From Rhodoligotrophos defluvii (lineage in GTDB: Bacteria > Pseudomonadota > Alphaproteobacteria > Rhizobiales > Im1): a stretch of 64,000 nt of DNA. The notes under the pieces were generated by a model. That model was not told the DNA's origin, did no database searches, and saw only the letters and a program-made list of their open reading frames with translations. Shown here in pieces: positions 35,580-44,164 of the stretch. Both the position numbers and the translations under genes were made by a program. The DNA is taken from assembly GCF_005281615.1 (NCBI RefSeq), contig NZ_SZZM01000001.1, positions 1,707,455 through 1,771,454 of the forward strand, written 5' to 3'. Positions within the stretch are counted from its first letter, which is position 1; every line of letters begins with the position of its first letter.

Positions 35580-36503
35580 CTAGGCGGCCCGCATTCCCGG
35601 AATATGCCCTTCCCTGATCTGTCCACGGATGTGCTGGGCGAAGGCAGATACGATCCGTGTTGGGCGGATTTGCCGCTTTAGCGCATAGCCCAGAGGCAGG
35701 CGTGGAACCTCGTCGCTCAGGGGAATGGCAACGACGGGTTTCCCATCCAGCGCCCGTTCGTTGTAGGGCCGCGCGGCGAAAACCGATATGCCATAGCCGT
35801 TGGCCACCATCGTGCGGACCACCTCCGGCTGCGAACTGCGCCTGGTGATGTTGGGAGTCACGTTGGCTGCGGTAAACAGAGAAAGGAAGTAATCGCGGCT
35901 ATAGGGAAGGTCTAGCATAATATAGGGTTCGGACCCGACGTCGTGCAGCGATATCTCGGCGCGGGTCGCAAAACGATGACCGGGCGCCATCAAGATGTAA
36001 GGCGGAAGGGCGACGAGCTGGGTGAATTCCAAATCCTCGGGAATATGGATGTCGTAGGTGATTAAGATGTCGATTTCACCGCGCCTTGTCATGCTTATGA
36101 GCTGATCCTGGCTGCCTTCGAACGTACTGATCTCCACACCAGGATTGCGTACCGAGAACTCATGGCAGAGGCCCGGCATGATCATTGGCGCCAATGTCAG
36201 GAGGCAGCCCACGCTGATCGAACCGTGAAGCTCGCTTCCGTGCTGGTTGGCCACTTCATAGAGCCGCTCGCAAGCATCGAGGATTGCCCGCGCCTCGAGA
36301 TAGACCCGCTCGCCTGGCCTCGTCAGCGACATACCCTGTGAGAACTGCCGGACGAAGAGCGTGATGCCCAGTTCGGTTTCGAGTTGGCTGATGGCGGCCG
36401 ATATGGAAGGCTGGGATACACTGATCCGTTCCGACGCCCGTGTAATGCTGCCGGCCTCCGCCGCTGCCACCAAGTATTGCAACTGTCGCAGTGAAAAACG
36501 CAT
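35580..36503 (-). CDS. LysR-family regulator of the catabolic island
   Basis: A 307-residue LysR-type regulator with the HTH at about residues 5-60 (SITRASERISVSQPSISAAISQLE) and an effector domain after residue 88. The ATG at 36503 starts the LRQLQYLVAAAEAGS helix directly; an upstream start at 36563 would run into the shared element. It lies between the TRAP operon and the Rieske operon and is divergent from the latter. Both operons carry the same bipartite element (32558-32593 and 36562-36597), which makes this protein their most likely joint regulator. Confidence 0.92.
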   Translation of the reverse strand: MRFSLRQLQYLVAAAEAGSITRASERISVSQPSISAAISQLETELGITLFVRQFSQGMSLTRPGERVYLEARAILDACERLYEVANQHGSELHGSISVGCLLTLAPMIMPGLCHEFSVRNPGVEISTFEGSQDQLISMTRRGEIDILITYDIHIPEDLEFTQLVALPPYILMAPGHRFATRAEISLHDVGSEPYIMLDLPYSRDYFLSLFTAANVTPNITRRSSQPEVVRTMVANGYGISVFAARPYNERALDGKPVVAIPLSDEVPRLPLGYALKRQIRPTRIVSAFAQHIRGQIREGHIPGMRAA

Positions 36504-36561
36504 CACCCGGTCCCTCCCACGGCTTGCTCTCTTCTGAATATCGCTCGGGGCATCAATAGGC

Positions 36562-36597
36562 AAATCCGAAGGACTAATTTAGAAGTGCGTAATTCCC
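36562..36597 (+). promoter_or_regulatory. Bipartite element before the Rieske operon (copy 2)
   Basis: AAATCCGAAGG at 36562-36572, 16 bases, and GTAATTCCC at 36589-36597. Blocks, order, orientation and spacing match 32558-32593 exactly, while the bases between differ. It lies between the divergent LysR start (36503) and the Rieske oxygenase start (36685), as LysR sites usually do. Confidence 0.68.
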
Positions 36598-36684
36598 AAA
36601 AGCCCATGTCATTGGCAAAAGCAGAGCATGACGGGCGCCGTGAGAGCTTGGCGCCGCGACTTAGGGCCGAGGATAAGCAAGCCG

Positions 36685-37860
36685 ATGACGATCCAACGGA
36701 TTTCGTGCCCCATTCCATTGTCGGAGTTCGATGCCAGCACCGCGCGGAGTCCGAGCCCCGTGTCGCTGCCGCCGGCGACCTTCAAGGACGCGGACTTCTA
36801 CACGTTCGAGTTCGAGGCCATCTGGGGCAGCGAGTGGTTCTGCATCGGTCGGGCAACCGACATTCCCAATGCGGGCGACTACTACAACGTGACGGTCGGC
36901 CATGAGCCGCTCGTCGTGGTCCGCCGCACGGAAAGCGAGATCTCCGTCCTCTCCAATGTCTGCCAGCACCGAGGCATGTTGCTCACCGAAGGCCGCGGAA
37001 ACCTGCGCCGCCTCCGCTGCCCCATGCATTCGTGGGTTTATGACCTTAGCGGCCGGCTCATTGGCGCGCCGGGTCTTACCGATGATCCAAGCTTCGACCG
37101 ATCGACCGTCTGCCTTCCGCAAATCCGTTCGGAGATATGGCAGGGCTTTATTTTCGTTACCTTCAACAAGGACTTGCCGCCGATCTCCGGTCGGCTTTCC
37201 AGACTTGAGGAACAGCTTGCTAATTTCAGATTGGCGGAGCTGAGGGCCCATACGCCGCTCGAGCTCGAGCAATATGCATGGAACTGGAAGATGTATTCTG
37301 ATGAGTGCTACCACTGCACTCATCTGCACGCCAAGTCCTTCGGTGCGATGTTCCCGGTCCCCCAGTCCGCCGTGGACGAGGAATCCGAATACAACGATCT
37401 CGAAAAGGGTATCATAGCTTACAATCTGGTCGGGACCACGCTGGACGCCGTACCAACGCGCACGGGCAAGGCCCTTCATCCCATCCTGCCCGGCCTGACC
37501 GAGGCCGAACGCTCCCGCCTCGGCTACATCACCGTGGCACCCAACCTGCTGATCGTCACCATGCCCGACAAGGTGAAGTATTTTCTTTGGCTTCCCAACG
37601 GGCCAATGGCCTCCAGCTTCGGCGTGTCTTGGTTGTTCCCCCAGTCCACCCTCGATATGCCGACTTTCGAGGAAACCTTCAAAATGGAGCGTGAGGATCT
37701 CTATCCCGTGATGGTGGAGGACGTAGAGGCCTGGGGCAAATACCAGGCGGGGATGCTTTCGCGCTTCGCACCACGGGGGCATCTGACCTCGCACGAGCAG
37801 GTCATGGTCAGGCTTCAGGATTGGCTGATAGGGCGCTACCGGGCGTATGCGGGCCGGTGA
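36685..37860 (+). CDS. Rieske-type ring-hydroxylating/demethylating oxygenase, alpha subunit
   Basis: A 391-residue Rieske non-haem iron oxygenase. The 2Fe-2S site is Cys93-x-His95 and, 16 residues later, Cys112-x2-His115. The catalytic iron site has His210 and His215 in DECYHCTHLH, with Asp206/Glu207 positioned to pass electrons. The overall plan is like the alpha subunits of choline monooxygenase, carnitine oxygenase and ring-hydroxylating enzymes. No separate beta subunit is present, so an alpha-only (alpha3) enzyme is expected. The ATG at 36685 is preferred; 36628 is in frame. The reductase gene follows directly. Substrate unknown. Confidence 0.9.
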   Translation: MTIQRISCPIPLSEFDASTARSPSPVSLPPATFKDADFYTFEFEAIWGSEWFCIGRATDIPNAGDYYNVTVGHEPLVVVRRTESEISVLSNVCQHRGMLLTEGRGNLRRLRCPMHSWVYDLSGRLIGAPGLTDDPSFDRSTVCLPQIRSEIWQGFIFVTFNKDLPPISGRLSRLEEQLANFRLAELRAHTPLELEQYAWNWKMYSDECYHCTHLHAKSFGAMFPVPQSAVDEESEYNDLEKGIIAYNLVGTTLDAVPTRTGKALHPILPGLTEAERSRLGYITVAPNLLIVTMPDKVKYFLWLPNGPMASSFGVSWLFPQSTLDMPTFEETFKMEREDLYPVMVEDVEAWGKYQAGMLSRFAPRGHLTSHEQVMVRLQDWLIGRYRAYAGR

Positions 37861-37883
37861 CCTGTCTCGTCAGCAGCCAAAGC

Positions 37884-38861
37884 ATGATCGCCGCATCGGA
37901 CAAACCCCCGCGCCTGATGACGGTGCTTCGAAAGGACTACGCCGCGCATGACATCGCTCTGTTCGATCTGGCAGATGCATCCGGTGCCGACTTGCCTGCC
38001 TGGGAGCCAGGCAGCCACGTGGAGCTCATTCTCAGCCCGAAGAGGGGCGAAGAGCTCGTCCGCCACTATTCGTTATGTGGCGACGTCAAGGACAGGCACG
38101 TGTGGCGTATCGCAGTCCTTCGCGAAGAGCAGGGCCGCGGTGGATCGCAATATCTCTACGATCACGTCCTGGAGGGGGACAGGATCAGGGTTCGCGGACC
38201 GCGCAACAACTTCCGGTTCTCCGGCGGGAGAAAACCGCTCTTCATCGCCGGCGGGATCGGCATCACGCCGCTCTTGTCCATGATGCGCAAGGCGGCGGAG
38301 GAAAGGCTTGACTGGCAAGCCGTCTACCTAGCGCGGACGGAATCCTCGATGATTTTTCGCCAGGAGCTCGCCGGGCTCGACCGCGATCGCGTCGTGTTTC
38401 ACGATTCCCAGAAAGCGGGGCGATTCCGCCTATGCGATCTGCTGGCCAAACTGACCCTGGAGCATGAGGTCTATGCCTGTGGCCCGCAGCGCCTACTCGA
38501 TGATCTGGAGGCGATGAACCAGGCGGGTAGCGGCTGGCAACTCACGCTGGAGCGATTTCAAAACCCGAATAACAGGATAGGGCCTGATGATACCGGGACG
38601 TTCGAGGTCGTGCTCGCGAGAACGGGCGTGACGCTGATCGTGGCGCCGGGCCAATCCATTCTCGAAGTGGCCCGAGAGGCCGGTGTGGACGTGGACTGGT
38701 CGTGCTGCGACGGGATTTGCGGAACCTGCGAAACGCGTGTGCTTTCCGGCGTGCCCGACCACAGGGACGCCATTCTTACCGCGGCGGAGCGCGAGGCCGG
38801 GACTCACATGATGATTTGCGTCTCTCGCGCTCGCAGCGCCCGGCTTGTCCTGGACATCTAG
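37884..38861 (+). CDS. Oxygenase reductase (FNR-like domain plus 2Fe-2S ferredoxin)
   Basis: A 325-residue electron-transfer partner of the VanB/phthalate dioxygenase reductase type. The flavin part has RHYSLCGDVKD, the nucleotide part has IAGGIGITPLLSMMRKA, and the C-terminal plant-type ferredoxin has DWSCCDGICGTCETRVLSG with a fourth Cys in MMICVSRA. It passes electrons from NAD(P)H to the Rieske oxygenase encoded upstream. An in-frame GTG at 37857 overlaps the oxygenase stop (GTGA) and is a possible coupled start; I list the ATG. Confidence 0.9.
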   Translation: MIAASDKPPRLMTVLRKDYAAHDIALFDLADASGADLPAWEPGSHVELILSPKRGEELVRHYSLCGDVKDRHVWRIAVLREEQGRGGSQYLYDHVLEGDRIRVRGPRNNFRFSGGRKPLFIAGGIGITPLLSMMRKAAEERLDWQAVYLARTESSMIFRQELAGLDRDRVVFHDSQKAGRFRLCDLLAKLTLEHEVYACGPQRLLDDLEAMNQAGSGWQLTLERFQNPNNRIGPDDTGTFEVVLARTGVTLIVAPGQSILEVAREAGVDVDWSCCDGICGTCETRVLSGVPDHRDAILTAAEREAGTHMMICVSRARSARLVLDI

Positions 38862-38876
38862 AACGAAACGGGGGTG

Positions 38877-39773
38877 ATGATGACGATACGAAAGGTGGTC
38901 GTGACGGGAGGCTCGGGCCGTGTCGGCGCCTACGTTCTGCGCGAGCTGACACCCTATTTCGACGTGCTGAATGCGGATCTCGAACCCGGGAAGCTGGATG
39001 TGCCGCATATCCAGACAGACGTGACCGACCTCGATTCGGTGCGCCGTGCCCTCCAAGGCGCGGACGCGGTCGTTCACCTCGCCGCGATCGACTTCGACTG
39101 GAAGGCAGCCCCCGAGACATACATCCGCGTCAACACGCTTGGGTCTTGGCACGTGCTTCAGGCGGCAGCCGAGGCAGGGGTGAAGAAGACCGTGCTCTGT
39201 TCCAGCATCTCCACCTGCGGCCTCTCCGAAATGAGGCGCGACTGGCGTCCGCAATATCTGCAGGTGGACGAGGCCCACGAGAACCGGCCCGTGCAGGCTT
39301 ACAGCGTCAGTAAGCAGATCATAGAGCAGATGGGCCTGAGCTTCGTCCATGGGACGTCCATGGACGTCATCTGCCTGCGTCCGATGGCCGTGATCATGCA
39401 GGAGTCCTTCGGCGGTTTCCTCGACTTCATCGATGCCCCCGATCGGAGCTGGCTCTTCTACTACGTGACGGCGGAGGATGCCGCGCGGGCGTTCCGGGCG
39501 GCGCTGGAGACCGACGGGCCCCGCTACGGTGTCTTCTTCGTCGGCGCCGATGATACGTGCCGCCCCGAGCCGACGCTCGATTGGTACCGGGAGCGCTTCG
39601 GCGAGCTTCCGCCGATTGCCGATCCTCATGTCTATCAAACGATGCCGCGCGCGGCGATCTTTTCGAACCGCAGAGCACGGGAGCTTCTGGGCTGGCAGCC
39701 AACCTCCGATTTCCCGTCGCTGCGTCGCCAGTGGAACACGGATGTGATTGTTGAAGGGGAGCCGATGACATGA
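38877..39773 (+). CDS. NAD-dependent epimerase/dehydratase family protein
   Basis: A 298-residue extended SDR. The Rossmann motif is VTGGSGRVGAYV near residue 9, followed by VVHLAAI, a catalytic Ser region CSSISTCG and the pair YSVSK. DLEP after the second strand suggests NAD. Similar proteins oxidise or epimerise sugars, uronic acids or lactone-type compounds. It follows the reductase by 15 bases after GGGGG and its stop overlaps the next start (ATGA), so it belongs to the same operon. It may act on the hydroxylated product of the Rieske enzyme. Confidence 0.85.
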   Translation: MMTIRKVVVTGGSGRVGAYVLRELTPYFDVLNADLEPGKLDVPHIQTDVTDLDSVRRALQGADAVVHLAAIDFDWKAAPETYIRVNTLGSWHVLQAAAEAGVKKTVLCSSISTCGLSEMRRDWRPQYLQVDEAHENRPVQAYSVSKQIIEQMGLSFVHGTSMDVICLRPMAVIMQESFGGFLDFIDAPDRSWLFYYVTAEDAARAFRAALETDGPRYGVFFVGADDTCRPEPTLDWYRERFGELPPIADPHVYQTMPRAAIFSNRRARELLGWQPTSDFPSLRRQWNTDVIVEGEPMT

Positions 39774-40375
39774 CGGACACTGTGCGCAATGGAGTGGTCG
39801 ACTGGACCGGAGACAACCCGTACATCTATTTGAAGGAAGATCCCGCAGGCGATTGGTCGAGCCTGTGCCTCTTTTTCCGCATCGTGGCCTCTCGCTTCGG
39901 CAGGGGCCATGCCATCCTTATCCTGGAGAACCCGTATACCGGGGAGGATCCTGGGGCCATTAGGCTCTGCCTCACTGACAACGAGCCGCTCAGCCGATTT
40001 CTGCTCGACGATTTCGTGCGGAAGTTTGGTCTCTTCCGCCAGGCTGTCGCCCTGGACAAGATGGTCCTGGTAACGGACGCGCGCTTCACCACAGAGGCGG
40101 AATATCCCACTTTCCTGTGCGAAAAGGCGACGCATGCAGGGGGCGAGGCGATACTCTGCTGGGAAGGTCTCGGCGAGCCTTTTGCGGTCGATGTTCCGCC
40201 CGAACGATCGCAGACCGGCCGACACGAAATGTTTAGCGTTTTCCAGCCCGCATCCTCGGCCTGGGCTTCGGTGAACGGAAAACGCGTCCGCGGCAACACG
40301 GTCGAGCGCGACTTCTTCGACCGTCGCGTGCAGTCGGCTGCCCTGGCTCATAGCGAGACCTGGGTTCGGTTCTGA
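39770..40375 (+). CDS. Unknown protein in the catabolic operon
   Basis: A 201-residue cytoplasmic protein without signal peptide or membrane segment, and no family I can name. It is rich in aromatic residues, with segments such as NPYIYLKEDPAGDWSSL, AILILENPYTGEDPGAIRL and GGEAILCWEGLGEPFAVDVP. The mix suggests an all-beta or alpha+beta enzyme domain, perhaps binding a small ligand. Its start overlaps the epimerase stop (ATGA) and the DUF1116 gene follows after 35 bases, so it is a fixed part of the pathway operon. Confidence 0.75.
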   Translation: MTDTVRNGVVDWTGDNPYIYLKEDPAGDWSSLCLFFRIVASRFGRGHAILILENPYTGEDPGAIRLCLTDNEPLSRFLLDDFVRKFGLFRQAVALDKMVLVTDARFTTEAEYPTFLCEKATHAGGEAILCWEGLGEPFAVDVPPERSQTGRHEMFSVFQPASSAWASVNGKRVRGNTVERDFFDRRVQSAALAHSETWVRF

Positions 40376-40410
40376 GCAGGAACAACCCGGCACCAGGGGA
40401 GGACGGCAGC

Positions 40411-41589
40411 ATGCAACTCAGCGCTGCAGATGGGCTCGGCTTTGCAAAAATTGCCGCCGCACGGCCAGCATGGTCGGGGGTGCGCAGGCTTTCGGACGCG
40501 GTCCGCGGGCTCCAAGGCCGATATGTGCTTCACGCGGGCCCACCCTTCCGCGATCGGGCGAGCATCCCTGCTCCAGTCCGGAATTCCCTCTGCGCGGCCT
40601 GCATCTATGAAGGTTGGGCCGCAAGCTGGAGCGAGGCGGAAGCGCTTCTCGCGGGCGGCGCGATCAATATGGTGCCTGCGCAGGACTGCGCCTGTGTGGT
40701 CCCGCTGGCCGGCGTGCTGTCGCCATCCATGCCGGTTCTTGAAGTGATTGATCTTGAGGACCGCTCCGCAACGTTTTTTGCAGCCGTCAACGAGGGCCAG
40801 CGACACGCGACCCGCCTCGGGATGCGTGACGAACGGTTGCCCGGTCATCTGCGCTGGCTTGGGGGGACACTGGCCCCTTGGCTAGAAGAGGCTCTTCAGG
40901 AACCTATCGAGCTTCTGCCGCTCATGGGTGAAGCGCTCGCCCGGGGCGATGATTGCCATTCGCGAACCGTCCACGGCTCGGCGGCCATAGCGGCGGCCCT
41001 TCGCGGGCGAAACGAGCGTTCTCCGCCTGATGTGCACGCGTTCCTGGACACGTCGCCCGCCTTCGCCCTCAACCTCTGGATGGGTGCGGCGGCGCTGATG
41101 CTGCGTTCGGCCGAAGGGACAGGGAACTGCACCCTGGTGACGCGTGCTGGCGGCAATGGCGAGAATTTCGGCATCCAGCTCGCCGGCCGGCCTGGCGTTT
41201 GGGTCACGATGCCGGCGCCGGTGCCGTTCGGACCCGTTGATGCCACCGCCCGGGATAGAAGCGCGGTGGGTGCTGTGGGTGACAGCGCCCTGGTCGATTT
41301 TCTCGGACTCGGCGCGCAGGCACTGGCGACCGCGCCGGAGGTTGCCAGGGCGCTCTCCGGCTACCTCCCGAAGAATGCCGGCGACAGGGCCAGAAGCGTT
41401 CTTGCCGGTGAACTGCCTGGACTGGGCCGTCGGGCGGTCACAAGCGCGGCACTTGCGGCGGAAGCTGATGTCGGCCCGCTCGTGCTTCTTGGGATGATCG
41501 ACCGCGCCGGGGTCGCCGGTCGGATCGGCGGGGGCGTGGTGGACGTACCGCCACAGCTCTTCGCACAAGCGCTCCGGGAGTGCATTTGA
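40411..41589 (+). CDS. DUF1116 family protein (AllG/YlbE-like)
   Basis: A 392-residue protein matching the DUF1116 family: MGEALARGDDCHSRT, FALNLWMGAAALML, CTLVTRAGGNGENFGIQLAG and VGAVGDSALVDFLGLGAQAL. The family includes AllG (YlbE), a subunit of the oxamate carbamoyltransferase of anaerobic allantoin degradation, normally with AllF (FdrA) and AllH. Neither partner is in the window. It is somewhat shorter than the usual 420-470 residues. The start follows GGGGAGGA. Its stop overlaps the amidase start (TGATG). A role in carbamoyl or amide chemistry is inferred from the family and neighbour. Confidence 0.8.
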   Translation: MQLSAADGLGFAKIAAARPAWSGVRRLSDAVRGLQGRYVLHAGPPFRDRASIPAPVRNSLCAACIYEGWAASWSEAEALLAGGAINMVPAQDCACVVPLAGVLSPSMPVLEVIDLEDRSATFFAAVNEGQRHATRLGMRDERLPGHLRWLGGTLAPWLEEALQEPIELLPLMGEALARGDDCHSRTVHGSAAIAAALRGRNERSPPDVHAFLDTSPAFALNLWMGAAALMLRSAEGTGNCTLVTRAGGNGENFGIQLAGRPGVWVTMPAPVPFGPVDATARDRSAVGAVGDSALVDFLGLGAQALATAPEVARALSGYLPKNAGDRARSVLAGELPGLGRRAVTSAALAAEADVGPLVLLGMIDRAGVAGRIGGGVVDVPPQLFAQALRECI

Positions 41590-42884
41590 TGGCGCAGGAT
41601 CTTGCCGATCTATCGCTCGTGGAGGCCTTAGGGTCGATCGAGGCCGGGACATGTCAGGCCGGCGACATCGTGGAGAGCTGCCTGGACCGGATTGAGGCGC
41701 TCGAGCCTCGTGTGCGAGCTTGGCAGCACCGCCCTGACCGGAAAGCGTTCATGGCGGGCTGGCGGTCGCGGCAAGCCTCGCACGGGCAATCGCCGCTCAA
41801 GGGACTTCTGGTCGGCGTCAAAGACATTATGGACACCACCGAGTTCCCGACCGAGCGGGGTTCGTCCATTTATCGCGGACGCATGGCAACGGCCGATGCA
41901 TCCTGTGTGGCTCTGCTCCGCTGGGCCGGTGCCGAGTTTCCTGGAAAGACGGTCACCACCGAGTTTGCCTACTTCCAGCCCGGGCAGACCACGAATCCCC
42001 ACCGGCAGACGCATACGCCGGGCGGGTCGTCGAGCGGCTCGGCGGCCGCCGTTGCCTGCGGTATGGTGCCAGTCGCGCTCGGCTCCCAGACGGCGGGATC
42101 CACCATCCGCCCGGCCTCCTACTGCGGGGTTGTGGGGTTCGTCCCCTCCCATGGTCTGCATGCGCTGCGCGGCGTGATGCCGCTGAGCCCCTCTTTCGAC
42201 ACGCTGGGCATGCTCACGCGGAGCGTCGCCGACGCCGCGCTTATCCACCGCCTGCTGCTCGATGGGCGATCGGACGGGCGTCCCGACACATGCCGGCCAA
42301 GGCGCATATTGCTGATGTCTGGCGAGCAGTTTGGCGAGGTGTCGCCTTCCATGACCTCTGCCATGGAGACGGTAGCGGATAGGCTGAAGGAGCATGAGGT
42401 CGAGATTGTGCAAACCGACCGGCTCGCGTGTATGGACGATGCCGTTGCGACACATGAGCGTATCATGGCGTTCGAGGCCGCACGCACGCTGGCCTCCGAA
42501 TACGCGAGCCGTCGCAGCGAGCTTGGCCCGCAACTCCTGCAGCTCTTGGAGGTCGGCCAGGCGATGGGGCTGGAAGAGTACCTGCACCTGCTGGAGCGGC
42601 GTGACGGCATGATCCGCACCTATGCGGAAGCGGTCGCCGGTTTCGATGGCATTGCCGCACCCGCGGCTCCGGATGCTGCACCACGCGGCACGGACTTCAC
42701 TGGATCCGCCCATATGAGCCGGCCCTGGCAGTTGATCGGTGTACCCCAAATCGCCCTCCCCGGGCTGCGGGATCCGAACGAGATGCCTCTAGGTGTGCAA
42801 TTGATCGGCTTGACGCGCCAGGACGAGCGGTTGCTTGGGTTGGCAGCCTGGTTCGAATTGAAGGTATTCAGTGTGAAAGCTTAG
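41589..42884 (+). CDS. Amidase-signature family hydrolase
   Basis: A 431-residue amidase-signature enzyme. The Ser-cisSer-Lys triad is visible as Lys78 in VGVKDIMD, a serine of PGGSSSGSAAAVA at about 147-149, and the nucleophile Ser171 in SQTAGSTIRPASYCG. It would cleave an amide or ureido bond in the pathway. The ATG overlaps the stop of the DUF1116 gene. At the 3' end the stop codon TAG lies at the edge of an IS element beginning near 42884, so a few C-terminal residues may have been replaced; the conserved end (LGVQLIG, DERLLGLAAWFE) is still present. Confidence 0.9.
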   Translation: MAQDLADLSLVEALGSIEAGTCQAGDIVESCLDRIEALEPRVRAWQHRPDRKAFMAGWRSRQASHGQSPLKGLLVGVKDIMDTTEFPTERGSSIYRGRMATADASCVALLRWAGAEFPGKTVTTEFAYFQPGQTTNPHRQTHTPGGSSSGSAAAVACGMVPVALGSQTAGSTIRPASYCGVVGFVPSHGLHALRGVMPLSPSFDTLGMLTRSVADAALIHRLLLDGRSDGRPDTCRPRRILLMSGEQFGEVSPSMTSAMETVADRLKEHEVEIVQTDRLACMDDAVATHERIMAFEAARTLASEYASRRSELGPQLLQLLEVGQAMGLEEYLHLLERRDGMIRTYAEAVAGFDGIAAPAAPDAAPRGTDFTGSAHMSRPWQLIGVPQIALPGLRDPNEMPLGVQLIGLTRQDERLLGLAAWFELKVFSVKA

Positions 42885-43665
42885 GACGTGGACTCATAAG
42901 AGCGTAGCCACAGTCTGATGGACGCAAGCTGTACGAAGGCAAGGTAATTGGCAGCCAGCCTGTCGTTGCGCGTTGCAACGCGACGGCATTGCTTGATCCT
43001 GTTGAAGAAGCGCTCGATCCGGTTGCGGTCGCGGTAGAGATAGGGGCTGAAGTTGATCGGATCACTGCGATTGCGTTTTGGCGGGATGTTAGCCCATGCG
43101 CCACGCCGCATGGCGAGCCCTCTGATCGGCGTCATAGCCACGGTCGGCAAGCAACATTGATCCGGACTTCAACCAAGACAAGAGTTTTCCGGCAAGCCGA
43201 TTGTCGTGTGCCTCGCCCCGTGTCAGTGCGAGGCGGACCGGCAAGCCGTTGGCATCTACGACCGCATGAATCTTGCTGGTCAATCCACCCCGTGATCGCC
43301 CCATCAACTGCCGTTGATTCCTTTTGATGCATGCTCCATGCTGATGCACGCGGACGATCGAAGTGTAGATCATCTGGACAGCCGGATCGTGGGCAGCGGC
43401 GAGCGCGTCTATGATACGGCTCCAGACGCCCGCCCGGCGCCAACGGACGAAGCGATTGTAGCAGGTCGTGTAGGGGCCAAAGCCAGCAGGTAAATCGCGC
43501 CAAGGCGCTCCAGAGCGCAGAACCCAGAAAATGCCATTAAGGACACGACGGTCCCTTGGCTTGCGGGCTTGAATCACGAACTGGGAAGCGGTCTCAACTG
43601 GCTCTGCCACGGTGCTTTTCGGGAGCTATCCTCCCAGAAGAGGACTCGTTGTGCTCACCCTCACC
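42882..43665 (-). mobile_element. Decayed IS5-family (IS427 group) insertion sequence
   Basis: Transposase remains of the IS427 group. Frame one (43610 to about 43130) has RRVLNGIFWVLRSGAPWRDLP, GRSRGGLTSKIHAVVDANG (first Asp) and LLADRGYDAD (second Asp). Frame two (about 43130 to 42881) has RGLAMRRGAWANIPPKRN and RNRIERFFNRIKQCRRVA with the final Glu. The join lacks the usual DADWIR, which fits a five-base deletion rather than programmed frameshifting. The N-terminus also lacks residues before RRVLNG. The left edge, GGACGTGGACTCAT, abuts the amidase stop; I find no matching right-hand inverted repeat, so the right limit is approximate. Confidence 0.8.
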
Positions 43666-43699
43666 CTGAGTTATTCCGCCACTGACCCGAATGCGACTA

Positions 43700-44164
43700 T
43701 CAGTCTTTCTGTCGCCTGTAGCGAAAATCGCAGTGGCTCGCGCCCTGCATGATGGTTTGTGTGCGCGTGAGCTTTATGTCGGAGCCAAAACCCTCGGCGA
43801 ACGGGAAGTCCGAGCTGCAGACCAGCAAGAATCCAAGCTCAGGCTCACCCAACTCCTTGTAGAACTGTGCGTACCGGCATCCAGTGACATCGATCTCATA
43901 GGTATCTTGCGATTGCGCGCGAACACTGTATTCAACGGCGTCACCTTTGGCGAACGAGGCAAACGCCAACGCCATGTTCTCTCCCACGTGCGTGGATTCT
44001 TTCGCCCGCCACCACTGTTCGCCGAGGCGGCGATAAACGTCGCCTAGAGTCTTGCGGACAAGCGCGTTCGCGCGTTCCTTGCCCAATTCCGCCTGAAGGG
44101 CCTTGACGAGAGGAACTAAGACCTGAGCCTGTATCTTGGCTTGTTCTATGACGGGGATGCCCAT
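43700..44164 (-). CDS. ATC hydrolase family protein (L-2-amino-thiazoline-4-carboxylic acid hydrolase-like)
   Basis: A 154-residue protein that matches the ATC hydrolase family (PF14196), named after the Pseudomonas enzyme that opens L-2-amino-thiazoline-4-carboxylic acid during L-cysteine formation. Family marks are the central YEIDVTGCRYAQFYKELG, LLVCSSDFPFAEGF and the C-terminal IMQGASHCDFRYR with conserved Cys and His. Most family members are untested, so the substrate here is open. It stands alone between the decayed IS and a gene remnant. Confidence 0.8.
   Translation of the reverse strand: MGIPVIEQAKIQAQVLVPLVKALQAELGKERANALVRKTLGDVYRRLGEQWWRAKESTHVGENMALAFASFAKGDAVEYSVRAQSQDTYEIDVTGCRYAQFYKELGEPELGFLLVCSSDFPFAEGFGSDIKLTRTQTIMQGASHCDFRYRRQKD

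Noticed and set aside
43089-43150. Programmed frameshift in the IS transposase
   Set aside because: The missing residues at the join fit a five-base deletion, no slippery heptamer is evident, and the N-terminus is also damaged.
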